A stretch of DNA of 64,000 nucleotides from CAWHHZ01 sp963829355 (lineage in GTDB: Bacteria > Acidobacteriota > Thermoanaerobaculia > Gp7-AA8 > JAHWKK01). Every line of letters starts with the position of its first letter. Within the stretch, counting starts at the first letter, position 1. Both the position numbers and the translations under genes were made by a program. Shown piece by piece: positions 52,001 to 62,088 of this stretch. The notes under the pieces are model-generated. The model did no database searches and was not told the origin of the DNA. It saw only the letters and a list, made by a program, of their open reading frames with translations. Where the stretch lies: the NCBI GenBank assembly GCA_963829355.1, contig CAWHHZ010000008.1, positions 248,001-312,000 on the forward strand, in the 5' to 3' direction.

Positions 52001-53297
52001 CGCTACCCCATCCGATGAGAATCGCGATCGTGCCGTACACACCCGCCAGTTGCATCGGAAACAGGATCAGCGCGGCAAGCGCAGAACTGATCAGCGCCAG
52101 AAGAACCGCCATCGCCGGCGTCCGCCCTTCGCCTTTCAACACTCTGCGAAGCGACGAGCCTCCGATCACCGCCATCAGAGCCAGTGCAGCCGCAAGTACC
52201 ACGAGCCCAGCCTCGGCCGCCGTCTCCAGGTAGTCGTTGTGAACCATATCGAAGAGTTGGGCCTCACCACGATCAACGATCCCGGGGTATCGTTCCCTGA
52301 CCTCGATCGATCTCTCCACATACTCGATCGGAAAACGACCGGGGCCGATTCCGATCAGGGGCCGCTCGGCTGCAGCAGTCGCGGCGACCAGGTACGGCCC
52401 GACCCTGGATCCCGAGGCGGATCCCCACTGCCCTGCCTCCAGCTTCGATGCATAGTAGGCGATGCGCCGCGAGACGTCTCTCTGAGAGAGGAGGATTCCG
52501 ACACCGAGGGCGGGCAACAAAAGCAGCACGAGGACCCGGACGGCGACAGCTCTCCGGCTGAGGGTCATGTACATGGCAGCCGCGACCCAGCAGATTGCGG
52601 TCGCAGCCACGATCGCGGTGATCGTGGTCGTGACGACTATGCTCGCCCCCAGGATCACAGCCGTGCCGCCACCAGCGAGCCGCAACCATCGACGATCGCT
52701 GAACAGCAGGGCAACAGAAACCGAGAATGGGATGAGCAGGTAGAGACTCGAGTCGTTTCGATTCCCGGATAGTGCGGATTTCCTCAGCATCTCCGCGTCT
52801 TCGTAGTCCGCCAGTTCCTCAACCCGGACCAGCGGGGTCCAGATGCCGGCATCTTCAACGAAGAGTACTCCCGCATTGATCAGACCCGGAAGGAGAAAGA
52901 CCAGCAGTAGACGTTCGTCACGAAAGTAGCGGGCACAATCGCGCGCGGCGAACAGGAGCGCGAATCCGGCAGCGACGTCCAGCCAGGCCCACCACGATAC
53001 ATCCGGCTGCGGGGAGAGGGCCGCCGAGAGGGCCGTCCATCCAACGATCACGAGGCCCAGGACCAGAATCCAGTCTCTCGAGAACATCCCGAGAGTTGGT
53101 CTCTTCGGATACCAGATCTGCGCAGCAAGGTAGATCGTAATCAGCAGGAGTGCTGCAGAACGAACGACGAGCACTTTCGGGAACCGCCAGGCATCCCAGC
53201 CATACGGGTCGATCGTGATGGGAAGAATGATCACGGTCAGACCGAGGACGAGGCCAGCCAGGCGGTGCTGCCACTGTTTGAACGATTCTTCGGACAT
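51990..53297 (-). CDS. O-antigen ligase/polymerase family protein (Wzy_C)
   Basis: 435 residues, about eleven membrane segments with a large periplasmic loop. GIGPGRFPIEYVERSI and FDMVHNDYLETAAEAGLVVL are the Wzy_C signature, including the conserved H-N-x-Y-L-E. The family includes WaaL-type ligases and Wzy-type polymerases, and sequence alone does not separate them. Overlaps the small TPR-like gene downstream by 11 bases. It may be the step that joins or polymerises the repeat units. Confidence 0.82.
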   Translation of the reverse strand: MSEESFKQWQHRLAGLVLGLTVIILPITIDPYGWDAWRFPKVLVVRSAALLLITIYLAAQIWYPKRPTLGMFSRDWILVLGLVIVGWTALSAALSPQPDVSWWAWLDVAAGFALLFAARDCARYFRDERLLLVFLLPGLINAGVLFVEDAGIWTPLVRVEELADYEDAEMLRKSALSGNRNDSSLYLLIPFSVSVALLFSDRRWLRLAGGGTAVILGASIVVTTTITAIVAATAICWVAAAMYMTLSRRAVAVRVLVLLLLPALGVGILLSQRDVSRRIAYYASKLEAGQWGSASGSRVGPYLVAATAAAERPLIGIGPGRFPIEYVERSIEVRERYPGIVDRGEAQLFDMVHNDYLETAAEAGLVVLAAALALMAVIGGSSLRRVLKGEGRTPAMAVLLALISSALAALILFPMQLAGVYGTIAILIGWGSDAR

Positions 53298-53421
53298 GTG
53301 GACGATCTGGTCGAGAGGATAGCGGGAACCGGAGTGGAAGTGAATCCCGTGAAACGCGGCAGCAGTCGCAGCGGGCGTCTACGAGCGACCTGGACGAAGA
53401 TTGCTCGTGGGCGTTCGCCTC

Positions 53422-54291
53422 TCAAAGCACTGCATCGGGTGTCAGCAACCAGTAGTCGGGAGGTTTCCCTGCATAGGAGAGCAACTCGAGACTGTCTTCG
53501 CGCACCTTGCCGAGCGCCCACTCAGCCGTCTGTCGATCCCATACGGCTTCGGGAGCCGGTCGGCGCCACAGCCGTCGAAGACCTCCACGCATTCCGAAAG
53601 GCACGAGATGATGAACATTCAACCGCGCCAGCAGCGGCAGAAGAATTCGAACAACGTGATGACGGGGAGCACCCTTGTCCACGGTACGGTTGATCGCTTC
53701 GACACGCCGGTGATCCGGCCGCTTCTGCGGATCGACTCCGAGAAAAGCGTCACAGCGATGCAGCATGTCGACGGGTGACCGCTTCAGGTCCTCGAGGAAG
53801 AGCACCAGGATCTGCTCGTCGCTGAAGTAGCGCCGGAAGGCGTTGAGATTGCGCGAGTAAAGCGTCGCGTCGACGATGCCGCTATGAGTTCTGACGGCCT
53901 CGGAAAAGGAATCCGGGAGCGGCCATCCCTTCGCGAGATTAAAGCGCCATGCAGACTCGAGCCGTTTGAGGGGATGACGCACGATGTAGAGGAGGCGAGC
54001 GTCCGGCAGAGCACGGGCAATCCTCTCCGGCGCCGACGGATTACGCGCGATCACCGAATACTGCACACTTGCCTCACCTACCGCGAGATGATCCCGTCCC
54101 GGTTCGAAAAGAGACAGGTACCATGACCAGTCCCCATAGTGTTCGTTCCGCTCGCAGAAGTACATCGGCTCCTTCAGAGAGGGCATGAACACGTCGGGGT
54201 GCTGTCGCAGGTAGTACCAGAGCGTCGTCGAACCGCACTTCGGGACTCCGAACAGGAGGAAGTCGGGCGATCTTCGAGAACCAGTGCTCAC
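53422..54291 (-). CDS. Sulfotransferase (heparan-sulfate NST-like)
   Basis: 289 residues. LLFGVPKCGSTTLWYYLRQHPDV is the PAPS 5'-phosphosulfate loop, and LLYIVRHPLKRLESAWRFNL is the 3'-phosphate loop. KEPMYF supplies the usual KEP(x)-F motif of NST-type enzymes. The last third (RRYFSDEQILVLFLEDLKRSPVDMLHRCDAFLGVD) is typical. It overlaps the GT2 gene (54288) by four bases. It follows the O-antigen-ligase gene by 124 bases. Probably sulfates a sugar of the glycan. Confidence 0.88.
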   Translation of the reverse strand: MSTGSRRSPDFLLFGVPKCGSTTLWYYLRQHPDVFMPSLKEPMYFCERNEHYGDWSWYLSLFEPGRDHLAVGEASVQYSVIARNPSAPERIARALPDARLLYIVRHPLKRLESAWRFNLAKGWPLPDSFSEAVRTHSGIVDATLYSRNLNAFRRYFSDEQILVLFLEDLKRSPVDMLHRCDAFLGVDPQKRPDHRRVEAINRTVDKGAPRHHVVRILLPLLARLNVHHLVPFGMRGGLRRLWRRPAPEAVWDRQTAEWALGKVREDSLELLSYAGKPPDYWLLTPDAVL

Positions 54292-55247
54292 CTGCTCTGC
54301 TCCATCAGACGCTTGAGCTTTCTCATGACCGGCAGAATTCCGGCGATCCGGAGTAGCTGCAGGTTCACGACCAGAATAGTGCGCCTGTCGATGCCGGAAC
54401 GAAGAAGCCTCAGGACGTATCGAAGCGATTCCCGGCGCGAGGCGTGGCTGAGAAAGTAGGGAGAAGCATAGAGCGATTCGAAGCAGTCGACCCCGACGTC
54501 CTCCCGAGCGACTATCCCCTCAACGTACTCGTTCAGTACTTCGTAGTGCCGCCGCGTTCGCGGATCGTCAAGACGGCGGTAGAAACGATTTTCGCCATGA
54601 ATACGATAGGCGCCGAGGCTCTGGCTGATCCCGACAACGTCTCCCACCAGGTGAGCTCCGTTGAAGACGAAGACATCCGAGCAGACTCGCACACCACTCG
54701 CTGGCAGCGGGAAGATCCTGCCGGCAACCGCTCTCGTGATCGAGATCGCGGAGCTCGGAATCGGCCTGCTGGAGAACCATCCATTCTCAGACAGTTCCCG
54801 GATGGCAGCGGCGCGCGTCGAGGTTCGCAGCGAGATGGTTCGTCCTCCGGTTGCCGTGCCGTCTCCCGTCACGTGATCCATTCTGTGACCGATCATCAGA
54901 CGGGGCTCGTCTCCCGCCCCCCGCGCGCTCAGCTCTTCGACGACCGCTGCAACTTTCCCGGGATAGAAGGAATCATCGGCATCGAGAAAACAGAGGATGT
55001 CGCCACGACTCTCCTCGACGCCCCTGTTCATCGCCGAAGCCTGCCCCTGGTTGCTCTGGAAGATCGGTCGGATCCGCGAGCCGTAGGAACGAATGAGGTC
55101 GTGAGATTCGTCGGTCGATCCATCATCGACGACGATCACCTCTGTATCCGCATAGCTCTGGGCAAGCGCACTGTCGATCGAATCGCTCAGAAACCTCGCG
55201 TAGTTGTAGTTGTTGATCAGAATCGAAACGAGAGGCTGGGATGGCAT
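54288..55247 (-). CDS. GT2 glycosyltransferase
   Basis: 319 residues. LVSILINNYNYARFLSDSIDSALAQSYADTEVIVVDDGSTDES is the nucleotide-binding start, GDILCFLDADDSFYPGKVAAV gives the DxD motif. The C-terminal 100 residues are helical. I start at MPSQPLVS (ATG 55247); an upstream start at 55391 adds 48 unconserved residues. Substrates unknown. Confidence 0.85.
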   Translation of the reverse strand: MPSQPLVSILINNYNYARFLSDSIDSALAQSYADTEVIVVDDGSTDESHDLIRSYGSRIRPIFQSNQGQASAMNRGVEESRGDILCFLDADDSFYPGKVAAVVEELSARGAGDEPRLMIGHRMDHVTGDGTATGGRTISLRTSTRAAAIRELSENGWFSSRPIPSSAISITRAVAGRIFPLPASGVRVCSDVFVFNGAHLVGDVVGISQSLGAYRIHGENRFYRRLDDPRTRRHYEVLNEYVEGIVAREDVGVDCFESLYASPYFLSHASRRESLRYVLRLLRSGIDRRTILVVNLQLLRIAGILPVMRKLKRLMEQSR

Positions 55248-55326
55248 CGGGCGTAATAGTAACGCGGAAGGATCTGGCCCATGCGCAGCCGGGGACGAAA
55301 CTGTCCCGCTGATCTGCCGGCTGATT

Positions 55327-56211
55327 TCAGGACCTCTCACCAAAACTCGCCGTGAAGAAATCGCGTGCTCCCCGTATCGTCGCCCCAGCACCGGGCCGCC
55401 GGAGGATCACTCTCCTGACGAGGCGGGCCACGTACCGGAGCAGACTCACCATGAAGGCGCCGCGACTCCCGTGCTTACGGAGAAACAGCAGATGGTTCCT
55501 CGTCATGTAGTAAGCCCGGGCCGGGGAGTCGGCACCACCGAGGGAGCGCGATACGTGATGAAGAACCCGGGAGCGTGGCTCGATGACCACTCTGTAGCCA
55601 GCCTCGCGGGCGGCAACACAGAAGTCGATATCCTCGAAGTAGATGAAGTAATCGTCGTCGAAGCGCCCGATGCGATCAGTCACGGCTGCACGTACCATCA
55701 GAAGACATCCCGGCACCCAGTCGACCGGGAAGGGCTCCCGCGCGACTTCGGCCGGATCGACTCCATAATGGAGCGATGGCGTATAACCATCGCCTCGTAT
55801 CACACCTCCCGCAGCCCACACCGTCTGCGGCGGCTCCGCGTGAAGAATGACGCCACCGCAGATCGCCACCTCCGTTTCGCCATCCATCAGTTCGACCAGT
55901 GGCGTGAGGAAGTCGGGCATGACCTCTGTGTCATTGTCGAGAAAGAGAACGTACGTGAAGTCTCGAGCGGTGGCCCACTCCAGACCCGCATTCCGTCCTC
56001 CAGAGCATCCACGATTCACATCGAGATCGACGACATGGACCTCCGGGAAACGTTCGCGAACCACATCGACGGAGCCATCGGCGGAGCCGTTGTCGACGAC
56101 TACGATCGAGGCTCTGCCGAGCTCCGCCCGTCTGAGCGACTCGAGGCAACGAACGGTATCGTCGCGCTGATTCCAGTTGAGGAGGACGATCGCAGTCGAC
56201 GATTCAGTCAT
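55327..56211 (-). CDS. GT2 glycosyltransferase (rhamnosyltransferase-like)
   Basis: 294 residues. AIVLLNWNQRDDTVRCLESLRRA and NRGCSGGRNAGLEWA are typical of the WbbL-type rhamnosyltransferase group, and YVLFLDNDTEVMPDFL is the DxD-like motif; DYFIYFEDIDFCVAAREAGYRV is also conserved. ATG 56211 overlaps the stop of the gene upstream (ATGA). Donor inferred only by resemblance; rhamnose or another deoxysugar is possible. Confidence 0.83.
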   Translation of the reverse strand: MTESSTAIVLLNWNQRDDTVRCLESLRRAELGRASIVVVDNGSADGSVDVVRERFPEVHVVDLDVNRGCSGGRNAGLEWATARDFTYVLFLDNDTEVMPDFLTPLVELMDGETEVAICGGVILHAEPPQTVWAAGGVIRGDGYTPSLHYGVDPAEVAREPFPVDWVPGCLLMVRAAVTDRIGRFDDDYFIYFEDIDFCVAAREAGYRVVIEPRSRVLHHVSRSLGGADSPARAYYMTRNHLLFLRKHGSRGAFMVSLLRYVARLVRRVILRRPGAGATIRGARDFFTASFGERS

Positions 56212-57200
56212 GACGCGGGAGGCACCGATCGGGACCGCCTCCCGATTGGCCATCCGAGCGGAGTCCGGGCGGCGAGACGAGCCAGCAAACCGTAGATGCG
56301 GACTCCCCTTTCGAGCCCGAACAGACGGAACAGAATCCAGGACTTCTGCGACCGTGGCGGCCGGAAATCGGGCTTCAGCGCGAGTATCCATCGAGCGACC
56401 TGAGCAGCGGTGTCAGGGAAGGCGTAGGCTGCATTGCGCAACTGCCGATAGTACAAACGCGCAAGCTTCTCGCGGCGAGCGTCGGTGAGCTCTCCCCTCT
56501 CCCGGACCACTTCATCCATCATCCTGATGACACCCGGCTGCTCGGCTGTTATGTCAGTTTTCCCCCAGCTATTCTGACAGCGTTCCTCCGTGTGATGGCA
56601 CCACACGTACGAGTCCAGGTCCAGAGAGACCACCGACTCTGCGTGAAGCGCAACACGGGAAAAATACTCCCAGTCGACGAGCAGCTTCATCCTCCGCGAG
56701 CGATGCTTCCTGGCCAGATCGCCCCGATAGAGTGCCGCTGAGTTGACGACCGTCTTGTGGTCCAGAATTGCGTCGACGATCGGGTCGAATGTCGGAACCG
56801 GGCGGCGTTTCGTGATCGTGATCTCATCTCCCACACGATCTGCCTCGAGCATCGAGGTCACGACGATGTCGGCACCCGTCGCATCACCGAGACGCACTTC
56901 CTCCTCGAGCGTTCCGTCGAGGAGAATATCGTCGGAGTCCAGGTACTTGACCCATCGGCCAGTGGCCCGGGCGAGACCCTCGTTTCTTGCCCCGGAGTTC
57001 CCGACATTCGTGTCGAGCCGAACCAGCTTTATCCAGTCATGGTCCGGCAGCGAAAGAGGGGGATCGGAGCCATCATCGACCACGATGTACTCGACACTGA
57101 GGGAGCTGGAACGCTGCCTCGCGACTGAGTCCACCGCGGTCTCCAGCATTCGCTGGCGCCCCTTCGAAGGGGTAATGATCGTGACGTCTGGATCAGACAC
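56208..57200 (-). CDS. GT2 glycosyltransferase
   Basis: 330 residues. VTIITPSKGRQRMLETAVDSVARQ, GNSGARNEGLARATGRWVKYLDSDDIL are the GT-A start and DxD motif. YVWCHHTEERCQNSWGKTDITAEQPG may bind the acceptor. It is followed without a gap by the next GT2 gene. Substrates unknown. Confidence 0.83.
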   Translation of the reverse strand: MSDPDVTIITPSKGRQRMLETAVDSVARQRSSSLSVEYIVVDDGSDPPLSLPDHDWIKLVRLDTNVGNSGARNEGLARATGRWVKYLDSDDILLDGTLEEEVRLGDATGADIVVTSMLEADRVGDEITITKRRPVPTFDPIVDAILDHKTVVNSAALYRGDLARKHRSRRMKLLVDWEYFSRVALHAESVVSLDLDSYVWCHHTEERCQNSWGKTDITAEQPGVIRMMDEVVRERGELTDARREKLARLYYRQLRNAAYAFPDTAAQVARWILALKPDFRPPRSQKSWILFRLFGLERGVRIYGLLARLAARTPLGWPIGRRSRSVPPAS

Positions 57201-57255
57201 GGAGCGGATGGTACCGCAAAGAAAACGTGTCGCTGAAGTCTTTCCGGGACTCCCT

Positions 57256-58419
57256 CTAATGGAGCCGGCAGAAGCTGCTGAGAAGCGAGTCGAGGATCCC
57301 GGCGAATGCCGGTATGGCGTTCAGTTCATAACGCTGCGCAACCCTTTCGGCAGCGGTGCGGCCCATCTGCTCCCAGTCGTTCCTTCGCTCCCACGCACGT
57401 TCCATCGCGTCTTCAAACGATTGCGCTGTCGGTGCGGAGGCGAGAAATCCGGTCACGCCGTCGTCCACGAGCTCAGGATTGATACCGCAAGCCGTGACAA
57501 TCGGAATTCTGCCGCAGAGCATCGCTTCGACCGTCACCATCGGCATTCCCTCGTAACGCGAGGAAAGGATGAAGCCATGGTGACGAGCCCAGATCGAGCG
57601 CCGGTCCATTCATACCCCGCCAACTCGGCCCTTCCCTGGAGTCCGTGAAGGCGGATGAGTCCTTCGATCTGTTCCCGGCTTCCCTGGTCTTCTCCAAAGA
57701 ACCGCACGATGAGGTTCCTCTTTCTCCAGCGTTCGCCGCTCGAGGACCCTCAAAAGAATATCCTGACCTTTCGAGCGGAAATGAAGTCGTCCGACACACG
57801 CCAGCGCCCATCCTCCGTCCTCGCCCGGCCAGGGAGGGAGCTCGTCGTAGGAAAGAAGAACCGGATTCGCAATCACCTGAGCGTTCTTCAGGCGGACGCA
57901 GATGTTCTCTTCGATGATCTCCCGGTTTTCGTTCGACACGAAGAAAAGACGCTCCGCGCCCTCGAATGACGCCCTGAAGCGTCCGACCCACGATCCCTCG
58001 AACCACTCCGACCACGACGCCGCGTGGAGAACCACCGCGTATGGGATCGACAGGCGCTGACACGCCTCGGCTGCGTAGACCGTCTCCTTGTCCTTGTGGT
58101 AGCCGCTCGAGATCAGAACGAAATCGGGTTTCTGCCCCCTCAGCCAGTGTTCGGCGGGAGAGCGGGGTACGCCGTAGCGCCTGCTGAGGATGCCGCGCAG
58201 CTTTGCCGGAATCGAGCGGCTCCTGAGCGCGATCCCGACCCCGGCCGCGTCGAGCTCCCGCAGCTGAGGTGCGGTATCGGTCCAGTACTTGTAGTTCAGC
58301 GCTACCTGATGCCCCCGGCTCTGGAGAAGTGGAACGGTCTTGCTCCATAAAAGCTCGCTGCCGCCCCACGGTAGCCCGTCCATCGTCGAATAGATCCCCA
58401 ACTTCATCTCGTTTCCCAC
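57256..58419 (-). CDS. GT4 glycosyltransferase, frameshifted
   Basis: Three overlapping reading frames together encode one GT4 protein of about 388 codons. First, MKLGIYSTMDGLPWGGSELLWSKTVPLLQ through GRLHFRSKGQDILLRVLE; one extra base near 57737 then shifts the frame to ERWRKRNLIVRFFGEDQGSR and RLHGLQGRAELAGY; one missing base near 57611 restores a frame that continues SIWARHHGFILSSRYEGMPMVTVEAMLCGRIPIVTACG and ends normally. Donor-binding motifs are complete, so I take the breaks as errors rather than decay. It lies between a GT2 gene and two sulfotransferase genes. Confidence 0.8.
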
Positions 58420-58432
58420 ATCCTCGCGTGCA

Positions 58433-59389
58433 TCATTTGACGCCTTCCCGGACCACTCCCATTCGCACCGGTTCGGCAGCTTCCTTCCGTGCGGCAGCTT
58501 CCTCGGCCCGCCTCAGCCAGGCGGTCGTGGGACCGCCGAACCGGTCGTGGATCCTGTGCAGTTCACCGAGGTAACGGTGCGCGATATCGGTCTCCAGGTC
58601 GGAGGGCACATCGATGTCGACCTTCCTGCGATTGAATCGCTTGGTGAGTCGCCCATCGGCCGGACGCCACTGAGGGAGATCCAGAAATTGCAGAATCGTG
58701 GCGAGGTGATGGTCGGGATCGTCGGCCAGATCGTCGTAGAAGCCAACATGGATCTGCTCTGGCGAAAAATGCTCTTCCCACCGGGCCAGATTCTCGAGAT
58801 ACATCCCGGACTTCCAGACATGCTCGATTTCATCCGGCGAATCGAGCAGGACTCGTCTCGCGACCTCCTCGGTTACCCGGAAGGCATCACCACCGACGTA
58901 GTTCCTGCAGTGAAGGAGCAGCTCGGACCAGAAGCGTTCGATCGGATCCCGCAGCAGGTAAATGATGCGAGCGCCGGGTACGAGCGTACGTACGTATGCC
59001 ACGTCTTCGGAATCCATGGTGGCGTACGTCGGTGTAATGTCGCCGGTCATGCGATCCCCCGCGTCGGCAAAGAGCCTCATGTACCACGAAGATGTCCGAG
59101 GAAAGAGGAAGAAGTGGACGTAGAACCGGAAATCCTTCAGAAGCCGCCGCGGATGGCGGAGTGTCGTGCGGAATTGCTGGCGCCATTGTCTGAATCGCTC
59201 ATCACGGCACCTTCGAAGCACGGTTCGACGATCAGCCGCTGCCTCGTTGAAGTAGCGAATTTCCTTGATCGGGGTCAGCCAGACGTCCGGATGATGCTTG
59301 AGGACGCCGTGGAGCCAGGACGTGCCACTCTTGACGGCTCCGATACAGAGGAAGAAGCGGTCGGTGCGGCTCGGATCAGGCCCGCTCAA
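58433..59389 (-). CDS. Sulfotransferase
   Basis: 318 residues. FLCIGAVKSGTSWLHGVLKHHPDVW is the PAPS 5'-phosphosulfate loop, KEIRYFNE a KEP-like motif, and IIYLLRDPIERFWSELLLH the 3'-phosphate loop; WKSGMYLENLARWEEHFS is typical of bacterial NST-like enzymes. It is a close paralogue of the next gene, which begins three bases upstream of its start. Probably sulfates a sugar or a related acceptor of the glycan. Confidence 0.87.
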   Translation of the reverse strand: MSGPDPSRTDRFFLCIGAVKSGTSWLHGVLKHHPDVWLTPIKEIRYFNEAAADRRTVLRRCRDERFRQWRQQFRTTLRHPRRLLKDFRFYVHFFLFPRTSSWYMRLFADAGDRMTGDITPTYATMDSEDVAYVRTLVPGARIIYLLRDPIERFWSELLLHCRNYVGGDAFRVTEEVARRVLLDSPDEIEHVWKSGMYLENLARWEEHFSPEQIHVGFYDDLADDPDHHLATILQFLDLPQWRPADGRLTKRFNRRKVDIDVPSDLETDIAHRYLGELHRIHDRFGGPTTAWLRRAEEAAARKEAAEPVRMGVVREGVK

Positions 59390-59392
59390 TCG

Positions 59393-60394
59393 TCACCGCT
59401 CTCTCTGGTACTTCTCTGGGATCCGGTTTTCAAACCAGGCAATCCTTTCCGCCTCCCGCAGCCAGTCCGTGGTTGGTCCTCCGAATCGCTTCTCGATCTT
59501 CACGAGCTCGGGCAGATATCGGCGCGCGATGAATGCCTCGAGATCGCGAGGAAGCCCCAGCGAGGTCCTCTTTTTATTGAACCGCGTTGTGAGTCTTCCA
59601 TCTGAAGGGCGCCAGCTCGGCAACCCGAGAAAGTCGAGGATTCCGTCAAGGTACTCGTCCGGCCGGCGCTTCAGATCGTCGTAGAAACCGATGTGGATCT
59701 GCTCAGCCGGAAAATGCTCCTCCCACCGCGTCAGATTCTCGTCGTACATCCCGCTCTGCCACAGGTGATCGTTTCGTTCGCTCTCATCGAGGACTACCTG
59801 ACGAACGAGCTCCTCGGTGATGCGAGAAAAATCTCCCCTCACGCGGTTCTTGCAATAGAGGAGAACGTGCGACCAGAAGCGATCGATCGGGTTTCGGAGC
59901 AGATAGATGACTCGCGCGTGAGGCACAACGGAGCGCACGAACGCGACCTCCTCGCTCGAGATCGTGGCGTACATCGGCGTGATGTCACCGGTGAGCTTCT
60001 CTCCGGCTCCAACGAACAGATTGCTGTACCAGGCCGGGGTTCGCGGCAGCAGAAAGAAACGCAGATGAAAGAACGGTGCGGTTGGGGTGAGTAGTCGCCG
60101 CGGGTGCCGGATCGTCGAGGCCAACTGGTAACGCCAGTGAGCGAAGCGATGACCACGGAAGCGGCGCAGAACCATTCTGCGCTCCCTCTCCGACTCGTTG
60201 AAGTAGCGGATCTCCTTGATCGGCGTCAGCCACACGTCGGGATGATGCTTGAGAACGCTGTGCAGCCATGTCGTACCGCTCTTGACCGCGCCAATACACA
60301 GGAAGAAACGATCGCTCTGATTTTCAGGCGTGTCTCGACCAGTCATGAACCTCCCCGGGTCCTCCCCTGAGCCTTGATCCATCTCCTCGGACAT
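59393..60394 (-). CDS. Sulfotransferase (paralogue of the gene at 58433)
   Basis: 333 residues, same layout: FLCIGAVKSGTTWLHSVLKHHPDVWLTPIKEIRYFNE, IYLLRNPIDRFWSHVLLYC and WQSGMYDENLTRWEEHFP. The two proteins share long identical stretches, so this is a tandem duplication; the first 28 residues (MSEEMDQGSGEDPG...) are specific to this copy and disordered. It is the furthest upstream of the glycan-modifying genes, 165 bases after the Wzz-like gene. Differences near the acceptor region may allow a second site of sulfation. Confidence 0.87.
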   Translation of the reverse strand: MSEEMDQGSGEDPGRFMTGRDTPENQSDRFFLCIGAVKSGTTWLHSVLKHHPDVWLTPIKEIRYFNESERERRMVLRRFRGHRFAHWRYQLASTIRHPRRLLTPTAPFFHLRFFLLPRTPAWYSNLFVGAGEKLTGDITPMYATISSEEVAFVRSVVPHARVIYLLRNPIDRFWSHVLLYCKNRVRGDFSRITEELVRQVVLDESERNDHLWQSGMYDENLTRWEEHFPAEQIHIGFYDDLKRRPDEYLDGILDFLGLPSWRPSDGRLTTRFNKKRTSLGLPRDLEAFIARRYLPELVKIEKRFGGPTTDWLREAERIAWFENRIPEKYQRER

Positions 60395-60559
60395 ATCACT
60401 CTGATCCCGGACTTCAGGGCGGACTCCTGCTCGCGGCGCGCGCCCACTCGACTACCGAGAGATTCGTAGCTCTGAGCTTGACTCTGCTCGCCTACGACAT
60501 GAAACCGAATCAGATCAACCGCGGTGATCGTTCCAGACCTCATTCATGCTGCAACGTTT

Positions 60560-62088
60560 TCACGATCCGGGCGGCACGTCCACGACATCATCCTCGCGTG
60601 CTCGATCCAGCACCACCACCACGATCAGCACCGCTGGCATCGCAATCAGCATGATCAGAACGCCGATCAGCAAGAGCCTGGCGACCGAGAGCGATCGAGC
60701 GATCGCAAAGCTCACTGGTCCAGTGATCGTGTACAGCAAACGTGAGGCATTGAGGTTCTCCGAGGCGAGTGCATAGATTTCGTTGGCCTTCTCGACCGCC
60801 TCGATCACCTGCTTCCGGGCCTGTTCTATTGTCCGATGCGATTTGCTGACCGAGCCCGCCGAGCCCGCACTTGCCTGGAGGTCATCGAGAAGTTGCTCGT
60901 AGTAATCAATCTCAGTTTCGTACGGGACCAGCTTCAGAGATTCCTCGGAGATCCTGTCGACGAGCTCCTGCCGGTACTCCTGATCTTCAGAAAGTCCCGC
61001 CAACCGTACGATGCGATCGAGGAAAGAATCCCCGAGCTGCGGCATGATCGTCTCCCCCGCGCCGGGAGCCTGCTGGGTCATCCCTGCTCCGGAACCAGCA
61101 CCTCCCTCCCGATAGAGGGCGAGCGCCTGGCGCAGAGCATCGACACGTGCAGCGGCGTCATCACGCCGCATCTGCACGTGATCGAGCTGACTCTGGACGA
61201 AACGGATCGCAGACTGCCGATCTCCCGCGTAGCGTCCCGCTCTGAACTCGTTGACGAGCGGCCGTACGTAAAGACGGACGATGTCATCGAGTCGAAGCTC
61301 CAGTTCCGCCAGTGTCAGACCTTCGCTTGTGCGGAGACCTTCGGCGCCAGGGATCGCCCGCAACGTCTGAATGTTGCGAATGATGTCCCATATGCGGGAG
61401 CGAAGCATGTCGAGTGCGACGATTGGCTCGTCGGCCTCAGCAGGCAATACCCTCGCCGATAGCACGGGGAGCTGATATCGCATCGCTCCCTTCTCCTCGG
61501 TCGCATAAAGCGCCCACGTCTCCAGCGTATCGCGCAGCACCTTCTGCACGATCTCCTGCGGAACCTGAACGCCGGAAACATCGGCGACGTAGTTCAGCTC
61601 ATAACTGTTCCGGGCGAGGCTCTCCCTCTTCGTTGCGAACTCCTGCTCGAGTCGAGCGCGGTCAACAGCCGACAGCTTTGGATCGGCCAGTTTCGCCCGA
61701 TATTCGTTCGTCAACTGCCGCAGTGCCTCGTTCTCTTCGACCACGAAGACCGATGCCGAAAAATCGGCGAACGGGACGAACCGTTCGAGATCGTTTCTCT
61801 CGTAGACCGTTCGCAGCACCGGAACAGCCACGATATCCGCGGTCGTAAACGGAACACCGCTCGGATACAACCTTTCTCGGCCCCCTGAAACTCGAGTCTG
61901 AAGGCCAGCGAGGCCACCCTCTCCGACGGGGTCAACAGATACGCTGCGATCATGCCGATCGCCAGCAGCAGGACAATCACTGCCACGCTCAGCACGATCA
62001 CCGAACGTTGCCGGCGAACGCTTCTCAGAAGGTCACGGAGGGATACGGTCTCGTACTCCTCCTCATAGTGATGTGTGTCGTCGATCAT
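60560..62088 (-). CDS. Wzz/chain-length determinant-type protein, frameshifted
   Basis: Inner-membrane polysaccharide co-polymerase that sets glycan chain length. First frame: RDLLRSVRRQRSVIVLSVAVIVLLLAIGMIAAYLL is TM1 after a short cytoplasmic start, followed by RVASLAFRLEFQGAEKG. One missing base near 61870 (probably a shortened T run) changes frame, and the sequence continues LYPSGVPFTTADIVAVPVLRTVYERNDLERF with a long coiled-coil periplasmic domain (NEALRQLTNEYRAKL, QVIEAVEKANEIYALASENL) and TM2 (VARLLLIGVLIMLIAMPAVLIVVVVLD). No kinase domain is attached. About 509 codons when joined. Low similarity to standard Wzz is expected for this group. Confidence 0.78.
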
